Positions 17,862 through 26,160 of a DNA stretch of 50,510 bases are shown here, in pieces. The stretch's first letter is position 1; each line of letters opens with the position of its first letter. A model generated the notes under the pieces. It saw only the letters and a program-made list of their open reading frames with translations, was not told where the DNA came from and searched no databases. The DNA comes from Brevirhabdus sp. (lineage in GTDB: Bacteria > Pseudomonadota > Alphaproteobacteria > Rhodobacterales > Rhodobacteraceae): NCBI GenBank assembly GCA_024637315.1, contig JAGXFH010000039.1, forward strand, positions 1-50,510. The letters are read 5' to 3'. Position numbers and translations under genes: made by a program.

Positions 17862-18004
17862 GTTCAGGCACCTCCTGAGCCGATCGGCGTAAACCTGCCG
17901 ATTGAAAAGAGTTTCCCGGATGCCCGTTCCGCAGAGCGCTCAAGATGAATCGAAAGGTTAACGGAACGGCTCAAAAACGCTCCGATTGGTCAACAGAAAA
18001 AACC

Positions 18005-18013
18005 TGTGGATAG
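18005..18013 (-). promoter_or_regulatory. DnaA-box-like site (CTATCCACA) upstream of nrdJ
   Basis: TGTGGATAG on the plus strand differs from the consensus box at one end position. It sits in an AT-rich patch 286 bases before nrdJ, in the same orientation as the perfect box at 17853. Confidence 0.4.
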
Positions 18014-18060
18014 AGTGAATATTTTCGTTGACCCATTGTGGTCGCATACGTCAGGTTGTG

Positions 18061-18298
18061 GGGGCTGACCGGCTAGCCACTAGATTTAGTATCTGAGGGC
18101 TGGGGCGCCGGGGAGGAACGAAACACACAGATCCGGGTCGGACGCCTTCGGGGCCTACCAGACCGGTGAGGGGCGATAACGTCGCCTCGCAGTGGAGTGT
18201 TCCCTGACGATTGGTTGGTTGGCGCGTAACCGGGTGTGATCCGCATGAAGACGGGTCTGCCCACCGGAACCGACAGAAGTCACGGGGCAAGTTAAAAA
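18061..18298 (+). ncRNA. Structured 5' leader of nrdJ (candidate cis-regulatory RNA)
   Basis: The ~240 bases before nrdJ are GC-rich, non-coding and foldable. CCGGGTC (from 18133) can pair with GACCGG (18161-18166) around an inner GCC-TTCG-GGC hairpin. GAGGGGCGA (18168-18176) pairs with TCGCCTC (18182-18188) with one bulge. GGTT/AACC pairs around 18217-18231, and CCGGGTG can pair with CACCGG further on. The nrdJ start has only a weak Shine-Dalgarno (GGGG, 11 bases upstream), so access to the start could be controlled. The conserved cobalamin-riboswitch B12 box is not recognisable. A motif named nrdJ RNA has been reported upstream of nrdJ genes; I cannot test membership. Confidence 0.5.
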
Positions 18299-21200
18299 AT
18301 GAAGATCGAACGGAAATTTACCGCGGCAGGTAAAGACGCTTACGCAGAGCTGGAATTCAACACCACCACTTCGGAGATTCGCAATCCCGACGGCACCACT
18401 GTTTTCAAGCTTGAAGGCATGGAAGTGCCCGGCGGCTGGAGCCAGGTCGCCTCTGATGTCATCGCGCAGAAATATTTCCGCAAAGCCGGAATTCCGGCGC
18501 GGCTGAAGAAGGTCAAGGAAAAGGGCGTGCCCGAATTCCTGTGGCGTTCGGTTCCCGACACCGCCGCCCTCGGCAAACTGCCCGAGGCGGAGCGCTTCGG
18601 CGGCGAGACCTCGGCCAAGCAGGTGTTCGACCGTCTGGCCGGTGCTTGGGCCTATTGGGGCTGGAAGGGCGGTTATTTCACCACCGAGGCCGATGCGCAG
18701 GCCTATTATGACGAGATGCGGTTCATGCTGGCCACGCAGATGGCCGCGCCGAACTCTCCCCAGTGGTTCAATACCGGACTGCACTGGGCCTACGGCATCG
18801 ACGGCCCGAGCCAGGGCCATTACTACGTCGACTACCAGACCGGCGAGTTGACCAAGTCGGCCAGTGCCTACGAGCACCCGCAGCCGCATGCCTGTTTCAT
18901 CCAGTCCGTCGCCGACGATCTGGTCGGCGATGGCGGCATCATGGACCTCTGGGTCCGCGAGGCGCGGCTGTTCAAGTACGGCTCTGGCACCGGCACCAAT
19001 TTCTCCAGCCTCAGGGGCGAGGGCGAGAGCCTGTCGGGCGGTGGCAAGTCTTCGGGCCTCATGGGGTTCCTGAAGATCGGCGACCGCGCGGCAGGTGCGA
19101 TCAAGTCCGGCGGCACCACGCGGCGCGCGGCCAAGATGGTGATCTGCGACATGGATCACCCCGATATCGAGCAGTTCATCAACTGGAAGGTCATCGAAGA
19201 GCAGAAGGTCGCCTCGCTGGTGGCCGGGTCCAAGATGCACGAGCGCCAGTTGAACGAGATCTTCGGCGCGATCCGCACATGGGATGGCAGCAGCGAAGAT
19301 GCGGTCGATCCGTCGAAGAACGAGACCCTAAAGGCCGCGATCAAGTCGGCCAAGAAGGTGCAGATCCCGGAAACCTACGTCAAGCGGGTGCTGGATTATG
19401 CGCGTCAGGGCTATACCAGCATCGAGTTTCCGACCTACGACACCGATTGGGACAGTGAAGCCTATGCCTCGGTCTCGGGCCAGAATTCCAACAATTCCGT
19501 CCGCGTCACCGATGCCTTCCTGAAGGCGGTGAAGGACGATGCCGATTGGGAACTGGTCCGCCGCACCGATGGCAAGGTCGCAAGGACGGTCAAGGCGCGC
19601 GATCTCTGGGCCGATGTCGGCCATGCCGCCTGGGCCTGCGCCGATCCGGGCGTGCAGTATCACGACACGGTCAATGCCTGGCATACCTGCCCCGAAGACG
19701 GGGCGATCCGCGGCTCGAACCCCTGTTCGGAATACATGTTCCTGGATGATACGGCGTGCAACCTGGCCTCGATGAACCTGCTGACCTTCCTGAAGGACGG
19801 CGAGTTTCAGGCGGAAGCCTACATCCACGCCACCCGGCTCTGGACGCTGACGCTGGAAATCAGCGTGATGATGGCGCAGTTCCCGTCCAAGGAAATCGCG
19901 CAGCGGTCCTACGACTTCCGCACCCTCGGTCTTGGCTATGCCAATATCGGCGGGCTACTGATGAACATGGGCTTTGGCTATGACAGCGACGAGGGCCGCG
20001 CGCTTTGCGGCGCGCTGACGGCGCTGATGACCGGCATCTCTTATGCAACGTCAGCCGAGATCGCCGGCGAGCTGGGCACCTTCCCCGGCTACCAGAAGAA
20101 CGCCAAGCACATGCTGCGGGTGATCGATAACCACCGCAACGCGGCTTACGGAAAGACCAACGGTTACAAGGCGCTGGCGGTCAAACCTGTTCCGCTTGAT
20201 CACGGCAATTGCCCTGATGCGCGGCTGGTCGATCTGGCCAAGGGCGCCTGGGACGAGGCGCTGGAGCTGGGCCGCAAGCACGGCTACCGCAACGCGCAGG
20301 CGACGGTGATCGCGCCCACGGGCACGATCGGACTGGTGATGGATTGCGACACGACCGGCATCGAACCCGATTTCGCGCTGGTGAAGTTCAAGAAGCTGGC
20401 AGGTGGTGGTTACTTCAAAATCATCAACCGCTCGGTGCCGGCGGCGCTGGAGAAACTCGGATATTCCTCCTCCCAGATTGAAGAGATCATCTCTTACGCC
20501 GTCGGCCACGGGACCTTGGGCAATGCGCCGGGGATCAACCACACGTCGCTGATCGGCCACGGCTTCGGACCGGCGCAGATCGAGAAGATCGAGACGGCTC
20601 TGCCCTCGGCCTTCGACATCCGCTTCGTGTTCAACCAGTGGACGCTGGGCGAGGCGTTCTGCAAGGAACATCTGGGTATCCCGGACGAGAAACTGACCGA
20701 TCCGTCCTTCGACCTGCTGCGCCATCTCGGCTTCAGCCGCAAGGAGATCGAGGCCACGAACGACCACGTTTGCGGCACGATGACGCTGGAAGGCGCGCCG
20801 TTCCTGAAAGAGGAACACTACAGTGTCTTTGACTGCGCCAATGCCTGCGGCAAGACCGGCAAGCGGTTCCTGAGCGTCAACAGCCACATCACCATGATGG
20901 CGGCGGCGCAAAGCTTCATCTCTGGTGCGATCTCCAAGACCATCAACATGCAGAACGACGCCACGATCGAGGATTGCCAGGCGGCCTATGAATTCAGCTG
21001 GTCGCTGGGCATCAAGGCCAACGCGCTTTACCGCGACGGCTCGAAACTGTCGCAGCCGCTGGCGGCGGCGTTGATCGAGGATGACGAGGAAGCCGAAGAA
21101 ATCCTGACCAATGGCTCGGCGCAGGAAAAGGCGCGGGTTCTGGCCGAGAAGATCGTCGAGAAGGTGATCGTCAAGGAAATCGCGCGCGGTCGCGAAAAGT

Positions 21201-21994
21201 TGCCGCAACGGCGCAAGGGCTACACCCAGAAAGCCATCGTCGGCGGCCACAAGGTGTACCTGCGCACCGGCGAATACGGCGACGGCAAGCTGGGCGAGAT
21301 CTTCATCGACATGCACAAGGAAGGTGCCGGGTTCCGGGCGATGATGAACAACTTCGCCATCGCGGTTTCTGTCGGCCTGCAATACGGCGTGCCGCTGGAG
21401 GAGTTCGTTGACGCCTTCACCTTTACCAAGTTCGAGCCGGCCGGCATGGTGCAGGGCAACGAGACGATCAAGAACGCGACCTCGATCCTCGACTATATCT
21501 TCCGGGAACTGGCGGTCAGCTACCTCGACCGCACCGATCTGGCCCATGTGAAGCCCGAAGGCGACGCCTTCGACGATCTCGGTCGCGGCGAGAATGAGGG
21601 CAAGCGCAACTTCACCGAACTGAACGAGGCCTCGGCGGCGAAATCGCTGGATGTGCTGCGCCAGATCAGTTCGACCGGATATCTGCGCAAGCGGATGCCG
21701 CAGGAATTGCGGGTTCTGCAGGGCGGCATGGGAGCGACGGTGCTGGACAGTGCTACGGATGCGGTGGCGGCGTTGCAGACGCTGGTGCCGGATGTCGCCA
21801 GCAGCGGTTTTGCGGAAACCGCGGTGGGCTTTGTCGGCGGGGCCGCACCCTCGACCTCGATGGATGCCCGCGTCAAGGCCAAGATGCAGGGCTACGAGGG
21901 CGATCCCTGCGGCGAATGCGGCAATTACACGCTGGTGCGCAATGGCACCTGCATGAAGTGCAACACCTGCGGGGGGACGTCAGGATGCAGCTAA
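18299..21994 (+). CDS. nrdJ: Adenosylcobalamin-dependent class II ribonucleotide reductase NrdJ
   Basis: Reduces ribonucleotides to deoxyribonucleotides using a B12-derived radical, independent of oxygen. The 1231 residues match the long alphaproteobacterial NrdJ form. Visible features include [29 protein letters not shown], the active-site region [24 protein letters not shown] (Asn-x-Cys-x-Glu), the [18 protein letters not shown] motif and the C-terminal [23 protein letters not shown] cysteine cluster, which probably provides the redox-active or zinc-binding cysteines. It follows a structured leader and DnaA-like boxes. Its last ten bases overlap the start of the ImmA/IrrE gene. Confidence 0.98.
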   Translation: MKIERKFTAAGKDAYAELEFNTTTSEIRNPDGTTVFKLEGMEVPGGWSQVASDVIAQKYFRKAGIPARLKKVKEKGVPEFLWRSVPDTAALGKLPEAERFGGETSAKQVFDRLAGAWAYWGWKGGYFTTEADAQAYYDEMRFMLATQMAAPNSPQWFNTGLHWAYGIDGPSQGHYYVDYQTGELTKSASAYEHPQPHACFIQSVADDLVGDGGIMDLWVREARLFKYGSGTGTNFSSLRGEGESLSGGGKSSGLMGFLKIGDRAAGAIKSGGTTRRAAKMVICDMDHPDIEQFINWKVIEEQKVASLVAGSKMHERQLNEIFGAIRTWDGSSEDAVDPSKNETLKAAIKSAKKVQIPETYVKRVLDYARQGYTSIEFPTYDTDWDSEAYASVSGQNSNNSVRVTDAFLKAVKDDADWELVRRTDGKVARTVKARDLWADVGHAAWACADPGVQYHDTVNAWHTCPEDGAIRGSNPCSEYMFLDDTACNLASMNLLTFLKDGEFQAEAYIHATRLWTLTLEISVMMAQFPSKEIAQRSYDFRTLGLGYANIGGLLMNMGFGYDSDEGRALCGALTALMTGISYATSAEIAGELGTFPGYQKNAKHMLRVIDNHRNAAYGKTNGYKALAVKPVPLDHGNCPDARLVDLAKGAWDEALELGRKHGYRNAQATVIAPTGTIGLVMDCDTTGIEPDFALVKFKKLAGGGYFKIINRSVPAALEKLGYSSSQIEEIISYAVGHGTLGNAPGINHTSLIGHGFGPAQIEKIETALPSAFDIRFVFNQWTLGEAFCKEHLGIPDEKLTDPSFDLLRHLGFSRKEIEATNDHVCGTMTLEGAPFLKEEHYSVFDCANACGKTGKRFLSVNSHITMMAAAQSFISGAISKTINMQNDATIEDCQAAYEFSWSLGIKANALYRDGSKLSQPLAAALIEDDEEAEEILTNGSAQEKARVLAEKIVEKVIVKEIARGREKLPQRRKGYTQKAIVGGHKVYLRTGEYGDGKLGEIFIDMHKEGAGFRAMMNNFAIAVSVGLQYGVPLEEFVDAFTFTKFEPAGMVQGNETIKNATSILDYIFRELAVSYLDRTDLAHVKPEGDAFDDLGRGENEGKRNFTELNEASAAKSLDVLRQISSTGYLRKRMPQELRVLQGGMGATVLDSATDAVAALQTLVPDVASSGFAETAVGFVGGAAPSTSMDARVKAKMQGYEGDPCGECGNYTLVRNGTCMKCNTCGGTSGCS

Positions 21995-22536
21995 GAGAGC
22001 ATCTACCGTTCGACGTGAGGGAGGTCATGGCGACCTTGCCGCGCATTGGGGAAGTCCGGCACGCGATTAGGCAGTTTACCTTAAATCCGCGTGTTAACGC
22101 ACGAGCAAGGTCGGTCAAGACTCTTGCTCAGAGTCTTGGATTTTCCGTGGAAGAAGTGGAACTTCCCGAGGGAATGAACGGGCGGCTGACTCAAGACACA
22201 TGGGATGAAGCTGGCTATCGAATTGAAGTAAATCGATTTCTCTCGGTCGAGGCAAAGCGTTTTGCTGTCCTTCACGAAATGGGCCACTTCTACCGTCATT
22301 TGCGTGGCGATTATGATCCGTTCGCGGAGCCGATGCACTTCGACCCCACAGGTCAAACTTTCTACCTTGATAAGAGCCAAGAAAGAGAAGCCAACGAGTG
22401 GGCAGAAGCCGTTCTATTTGGTGGCGGGCAACTTGCGGCGGCGGTTGGGCTACATGGCACCAACCTGCCGGTTCTGGCAAAGTATTTCGGCGTTACACAA
22501 CGCGTCGTTGAGATTGCGTTGAGCAAGTTGAAATAG
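21985..22536 (+). CDS. ImmA/IrrE family metallo-endopeptidase
   Basis: Zinc peptidase of the family that cleaves repressors in mobile elements (ImmA) or controls the radiation response (IrrE). The zinc motif is in [14 protein letters not shown] (HExxH), with the third ligand region [18 protein letters not shown] downstream. A helical C-terminus ([20 protein letters not shown]) is typical. I chose the ATG at 21985 (183 aa), which overlaps the nrdJ stop; an ATG at 22027 preceded closely by GGGAGG is a good alternative (169 aa). Two 60-base stretches counted at 22081-22200 are about 50-53% GC, well below neighbours, suggesting transfer. No XRE-type repressor partner lies next to it. A terminator follows. 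Confidence 0.88.
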   Translation: MQLREHLPFDVREVMATLPRIGEVRHAIRQFTLNPRVNARARSVKTLAQSLGFSVEEVELPEGMNGRLTQDTWDEAGYRIEVNRFLSVEAKRFAVLHEMGHFYRHLRGDYDPFAEPMHFDPTGQTFYLDKSQEREANEWAEAVLFGGGQLAAAVGLHGTNLPVLAKYFGVTQRVVEIALSKLK

Positions 22537-22625
22537 AGACATGGGGCGGGTGCGCTCGCCCCTGACGTTGATCGGGCCGCAGGCAGAAACCGGGCGGTAC
22601 ACAGAATGAGCCTGATCAGCGAGAC

Positions 22626-22655
22626 TGGGGAGCTTCGGCTCCCCATTTTTCTTTT
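22626..22655 (+). terminator. Rho-independent terminator after nrdJ-immA
   Basis: GGGGAGC (22627-22633) and GCTCCCC (22638-22644) pair around a TTCG tetraloop, followed by ATTTTTCTTTT. This is a textbook intrinsic terminator on the plus strand, 90 bases after the ImmA/IrrE stop. It supports co-transcription of nrdJ and the peptidase gene. Confidence 0.92.
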
Positions 22656-22700
22656 GCAGGGGTGTCAGAACGGGCGCCTGCGGCACAAGAGACGTCCGGG

Positions 22701-22734
22701 GCCTTCGGCGAGGATATCCGGACTGAAAAGAAAC
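22701..22734 (+). repeat. Dispersed intergenic motif, copy 3
   Basis: GCCTTCGGCGAGGATATCC followed by GGACTGAAAAGAAAC, closely matching the copy at 5047, including the shared CTGAAAAGAAAC end. It lies in the convergent gap between the ImmA/IrrE and autoinducer-binding genes. Confidence 0.55.
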
Positions 22735-22812
22735 ACCTGTGATGGTCCCCGGCAGCGGGCGGGAGGAGCCTCAGCCTGCTTCGTCCACCAGCCTTTCGAC
22801 CGGATGATCGAG

Positions 22813-22838
22813 AAAGGCCCCGCGCATGCGGGGCCTTT
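22813..22838. terminator. Bidirectional hairpin terminator 3' of the autoinducer-binding gene
   Basis: AAAGGCCCCGC (22813-22823) and GCGGGGCCTTT (22828-22838) form a perfect 11-base-pair stem with a GCAT loop. It lies 70 bases past the stop of the minus-strand gene at 22909. The T-runs are short, so efficiency is uncertain. Confidence 0.65.
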
Positions 22839-22908
22839 CGATATCGACATCTGTTGACCCGGTGGCGGTGGGTGCGCCGAATCCGCAAGCGCCGGATCAG
22901 GTCGGTGG

Positions 22909-23385
22909 TCAGGTCGTCAGGTATTTCTCCAGCACGGCCTTGTCGGCTTCCGACAGGAACGCGTCGTCGGCGGTTCGGTGGTGCAGGGTCTCGAGGATCA
23001 GTTCCATCCGCTCGATCTCTTCATCGGTTTGCGGCCGGTCGGGACGGGCAGAGTTGAGAAGCGAGCGTGATTTGGCATCTCCGACCGACACCAGAACCCC
23101 GTGAACCAGGCCGTGCTTGGCCGCGGCCTGCAGCACACCGCCGGTATCGAGGTCAGCCAGTTCGCTCCAGCGTCGGGTGCCGGAATTGGTCATCGCCCAG
23201 AAGACGGTCGGGTCGGTCAGCAGCATGCGATGTTCGGCATAGTACCGCATCCATTCCTTGTCATAGGTCTGGATCAGAATCTTCGGTGCGGTGACATGGA
23301 TGTGCAGTCCGAGTGCATATCCCGAAGGGCTGAAATCGTCCAACTCCTTCAACAGGCTTTCAATGGTGTTTTTTCCGTTCAGCAT
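22909..23385 (-). CDS. LuxR-type autoinducer-binding domain protein lacking a DNA-binding domain
   Basis: The 158-residue protein matches only the N-terminal acyl-homoserine-lactone-binding domain of LuxR regulators. The ligand-pocket pattern is present: Trp and Tyr in KEWMRYYAEH, Asp-Pro in LLTDPTVFW, then Trp in TRRWSEL and Gly in GLVHGVLVSVG. After about residue 150 it ends with FLSEADKAVLEKYLTT instead of the ~65-residue GerE helix-turn-helix. I chose the ATG at 23385, preceded by GGGGGGA; the open frame reaches 23412. No luxI synthase gene is in the window. It could act by ligand sequestration or by forming inactive heterodimers with a full-length LuxR protein, but that is inference. Confidence 0.8.
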   Translation of the reverse strand: MLNGKNTIESLLKELDDFSPSGYALGLHIHVTAPKILIQTYDKEWMRYYAEHRMLLTDPTVFWAMTNSGTRRWSELADLDTGGVLQAAAKHGLVHGVLVSVGDAKSRSLLNSARPDRPQTDEEIERMELILETLHHRTADDAFLSEADKAVLEKYLTT

Positions 23386-23556
23386 GGTTGCGTCCCCCCG
23401 GTATGTCGACACGACGGAGCCGTTCGCCTTGAAGCCAAGCTGCGATTCCCGTCACGTGCCAGAACGTCGCATGCAAAATGCGCAAGAAACAGCCTGTTGC
23501 TTACTTTTCTTCAGTTTCTTGCAAAGATAATGCCGATGCGGGCGCGGGTCACAACC

Positions 23557-24120
23557 CTAGATCGCACCCCGCGACAGGGCCGCAACGCCAGTGCGCGCCA
23601 CTTCCTGCAGGCCGAGGGGGCGCATCAGGTCGGCGAAGGCGTCGATCTTCTCCGGCGTTCCGGTGATCTCGAAGATGAAACTCTCAAGCGTGGAATCGAC
23701 GACATTGGCGCGGAAGATATCGGCCAGCCGCAGCGCCTCGACCCGCTGATCGCCCTTGCCCGAAACCTTGAACAGCCCAAGTTCACGCTCGACCGAGGGA
23801 CCCTCGACCGTCAGGTCATGCACTTCGTGGACTGGCACGATGCGGCCAAGCTGCGCCTTGATCTGGTCGATCACCGCCGGCGTCCCAGTGGTCACGACGG
23901 TGATCCGCGACATGTGGCCGGTATGGTCGATCTCGGCCACGGTCAGGCTTTCGATATTGTAGCCGCGGCCAGAGAAAAGGCCGATGACGCGCGCCAGCAC
24001 GCCGGGCTCGTTTTCCACGATACAGGCGAGGGTATGCCGTTCGACGATGTCGGCATTGGGATCGCGCAGCTCGTAGGCGGAATGGCTGGTAGAGCCCTTT
24101 TTTATTTTTAGTGCAGACAT
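23557..24120 (-). CDS. ilvH: Acetolactate synthase small (regulatory) subunit
   Basis: Regulatory subunit of acetohydroxyacid synthase; it raises the activity of the large subunit and confers valine feedback inhibition. The 187 residues contain an N-terminal ACT domain (HTLACIVENEPGVLARVIGLFSGRGYNIESLTV) and the C-terminal ALS_ss_C region (FRANVVDSTLESFIFEITGTPEKIDAFADLMRPLGLQEVARTG). It begins 13 bases after ilvI on the same strand and shares the attenuator-controlled transcript. Confidence 0.96.
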   Translation of the reverse strand: MSALKIKKGSTSHSAYELRDPNADIVERHTLACIVENEPGVLARVIGLFSGRGYNIESLTVAEIDHTGHMSRITVVTTGTPAVIDQIKAQLGRIVPVHEVHDLTVEGPSVERELGLFKVSGKGDQRVEALRLADIFRANVVDSTLESFIFEITGTPEKIDAFADLMRPLGLQEVARTGVAALSRGAI

Positions 24121-24133
24121 TTAACGGCCTTTC

Positions 24134-25888
24134 CTAAACCAACACCGCGCCACCGGCCTGGATCGCGTCCTTGGTCGAGGCGTTGCCCAGCAGCATTTCG
24201 TTATGCGGCTTGCCCGACGGGATCATCGGGAAGCAGTTCTCGTGCTTCTCGACGAGGCAGTCGAAGATCACCGGGCCGTCATGGGCCAGCATTTCCAAGA
24301 TCGCGTCGTCGAGGTCGGCGGGGTCCTTGCAGATGATGCCCTTGGCCCCGAACGCCTCGGCCAGCTTGACGAAATCAGGCAGCGATTCCGACCAGCTTTG
24401 GCTGTAGCGCTCGCCGTGCAGCAGTTCTTGCCACTGGCGCACCATGCCAAGGCGTTCATTGTTCAGGATGAACTGCTTGACCGGCAGGCGGTATTGCATC
24501 GCGGTGCCCATTTCCTGCATGTTCATCAACCAGCTCGCCTCTCCGGCGACGTTGATCACCAACGCGTCGGGATGCGCCATCTGCACCCCGATCGAGGCCG
24601 GAAAGCCGTAGCCCATGGTGCCGAGACCGCCGCTGGTCATCCAGCGGTTGGGATCCTCGAAGGTCAGGTATTGCGCGGCCCACATCTGATGCTGACCGAC
24701 CTCGGTGCAGATATAGCGGTCGCGATCCTTGGTCAGGGCTTCCAGCCGTTCCAGTGCATATTGCGGCTTGATGACCTTTTTCGAGTTCGTGTAGCTCAGG
24801 CAGGCGACCTTGCGCCAGTCGCCGATCTTGCCCCACCATTTCGCCAGCCCGTCCTTGTGGGTCTTGCGGCCGCGCGATTTCCAGACCTTGAGGATGTCTT
24901 CCAGCACATGCCCGACATCGCCGATGATCGGGATATCGACGCGGATGACCTTGTTGATCGACGACGGGTCGATATCGACATGCGCCTTGGTCGAATGCGG
25001 GCTGAACGCGTCGAGCCGCCCGGTGATCCGGTCATCGAATCGCGCGCCGATGTTGATCATCAGGTCGCAGTCATGCATCGCCATGTTGGCCTCGTACAGG
25101 CCGTGCATCCCCAGCATCCCCATCCAGTGCTTGCCCGAGGCCGGGTAGGCGCCAAGGCCCATCAGGGTCGAGGTGATCGGAAAGCCCGTCGCATCGACCA
25201 GTTCGCGCAGCAGTTGGCTGGCGGCGGGGCCGGAATTGATCACGCCGCCGCCGGTATAGAAGATCGGGCGCTCGGCCTTTTCCATCGCGGCGACGAGCTT
25301 GGTGATCGCCCCGATGTCGCCCTTCACCTGCGGCTGGTAATGCGAAACCCGTGCGGATTTGGGCGCAACATAGGTGCCGCTGGCGAATTGCACATCCTTG
25401 GGGATGTCGACCAGAACCGGGCCGGGGCGGCCGGACCTGGCGACATGGAATGCCTGGTGGATGGTGTCGGCCAGCTTGTCCGTCTCTTTCACCAGCCAGT
25501 TGTGCTTGGTGCAGGGGCGGGTGATGCCGACGGTATCGGCCTCCTGGAATCCGTCGGTGCCGATCATGAACGTCGGCACCTGCCCGGTCAGCACGACGAT
25601 CGGGATCGAATCCATCAACGCATCGGTCAGGCCGGTGACGGCATTGGTGGCGCCGGGACCAGAGGTGACCAGCACGACGCCGGGCCTGCCGGTCGAGCGG
25701 GCATAGCCCTCGGCGGCGTGAACTGCGCCCTGTTCGTGGCGCACCAGGATATGGCGGATGTCGTTTTGCAGGAAGATCTCGTCATAGATCGGCAGCACGG
25801 CGCCGCCCGGATAACCAAAGACCGTGTCCACGCCCTGATCCTTCAGGGCCTGAACCACCATTTTCGCGCCGGTCATCTGACGTGCCAT
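24134..25888 (-). CDS. ilvI: Acetolactate synthase large (catalytic) subunit
   Basis: ThDP-dependent enzyme that makes acetolactate and acetohydroxybutyrate, the first common step to valine, leucine and isoleucine. The 584-residue protein shows GYPGGAVLPIYDEI with the catalytic-Glu region VRHEQGAVHAAEGYARSTG, the FAD-like domain with YTGGGVI, and the ThDP motif GDA-like segment read here as VINVAGEASWLMNMQEMGTA. I chose the ATG at 25888 (MARQMTGAKMV) with AAGGA 11 bases upstream; the open frame extends to 25948 through the attenuator tail. It is preceded by a leader peptide and terminator. Confidence 0.96.
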   Translation of the reverse strand: MARQMTGAKMVVQALKDQGVDTVFGYPGGAVLPIYDEIFLQNDIRHILVRHEQGAVHAAEGYARSTGRPGVVLVTSGPGATNAVTGLTDALMDSIPIVVLTGQVPTFMIGTDGFQEADTVGITRPCTKHNWLVKETDKLADTIHQAFHVARSGRPGPVLVDIPKDVQFASGTYVAPKSARVSHYQPQVKGDIGAITKLVAAMEKAERPIFYTGGGVINSGPAASQLLRELVDATGFPITSTLMGLGAYPASGKHWMGMLGMHGLYEANMAMHDCDLMINIGARFDDRITGRLDAFSPHSTKAHVDIDPSSINKVIRVDIPIIGDVGHVLEDILKVWKSRGRKTHKDGLAKWWGKIGDWRKVACLSYTNSKKVIKPQYALERLEALTKDRDRYICTEVGQHQMWAAQYLTFEDPNRWMTSGGLGTMGYGFPASIGVQMAHPDALVINVAGEASWLMNMQEMGTAMQYRLPVKQFILNNERLGMVRQWQELLHGERYSQSWSESLPDFVKLAEAFGAKGIICKDPADLDDAILEMLAHDGPVIFDCLVEKHENCFPMIPSGKPHNEMLLGNASTKDAIQAGGAVLV

Positions 25889-25919
25889 CTTGCTTTCATC
25901 CTTCGTATCGCATGAGCAT

Positions 25920-25943
25920 AAAAAAACCCCCGGTATTCGGGGG
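25920..25943 (-). terminator. Attenuator terminator of the ilvIH operon
   Basis: On the minus strand CCCCCG (25938-25943) and CGGGGG (25927-25932) enclose AATAC and are followed by seven Ts (25920-25926). It lies between the leader peptide stop and ilvI. The left arm is also part of CCCATGCGCCCC, which can instead pair with GGGGCATGGG inside the leader-peptide coding region, giving a competing antiterminator. Confidence 0.9.
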
Positions 25944-25969
25944 CGCATGGGTGTCCGGAAGGGTTTCCG

Positions 25970-26017
25970 TTACCGGCCCATGCCCCATTTTTCGATTAGG
26001 ACCACCAAGTCGTTCAT
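25970..26017 (-). CDS. ilv leader peptide (15 residues)
   Basis: The frame encodes MNDLVVLIEKWGMGR and ends with TAA. Five of the first eight residues (Leu, Val, Val, Leu, Ile) are the end products of the pathway. Shortage of the charged tRNAs would stall the ribosome on these codons. The codons for Gly-Met-Gly near the end overlap GGGGCATGGG, which can pair with the left arm of the terminator. A ribosome stalled early therefore leaves the antiterminator free, and one that reaches the stop covers it. GAGG lies nine bases before the ATG. The ATG is 82 bases upstream of the ilvI end of the terminator stem's first arm. Confidence 0.88.
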   Translation of the reverse strand: MNDLVVLIEKWGMGR

Positions 26018-26044
26018 GCCCGAAACCTCATTGCTTCGCGGGCG

Positions 26045-26073
26045 ACATTAGGCAGGTGGTCCGGGGGCGTCAA
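26045..26073 (-). promoter_or_regulatory. ilv operon promoter
   Basis: On the minus strand TTGACG (26068-26073), a 17-base spacer and TAATGT (26045-26050) form a good sigma-70 promoter. Transcription would start near 26037, about 20 bases before the leader peptide ATG. A palindrome TTGCGCAA (26126-26133) and AT-rich sequence lie upstream and could bind a regulator. Confidence 0.75.
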
Positions 26074-26160
26074 CCGCCAAAGCCAAGAATAAAGTGTCGC
26101 ATCGGCGTGTTATTGCATATTTTTGTTGCGCAAACCGCGGCCGGGATGAAACAAGCGCGA

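Larger units (their letters stand above)
17531..18060. other. Non-coding stretch between tRNA-Pro and the nrdJ leader
   Basis: About 530 bases with no credible gene; open frames here lack ribosome-binding sites and family features. It contains an imperfect direct repeat (17584-17641), two DnaA-box-like sites (17853 and 18005), and an AT-richer segment around 17930-18035 next to the second of them. The promoter of nrdJ probably lies here, but I could not identify a convincing -35/-10 pair. Confidence 0.6.

Noticed and set aside
18061-18298. Cobalamin riboswitch in front of B12-dependent nrdJ
   Set aside because: The gene context is right, but I could not find the conserved B12 box or the GGGAA...GGTG core; kept only as an unassigned structured leader.
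17454-18298. Genomic island integrated at tRNA-Pro
   Set aside because: No integrase and no duplicated tRNA 3' end were seen; the only low-GC gene is the ImmA/IrrE gene beyond nrdJ.
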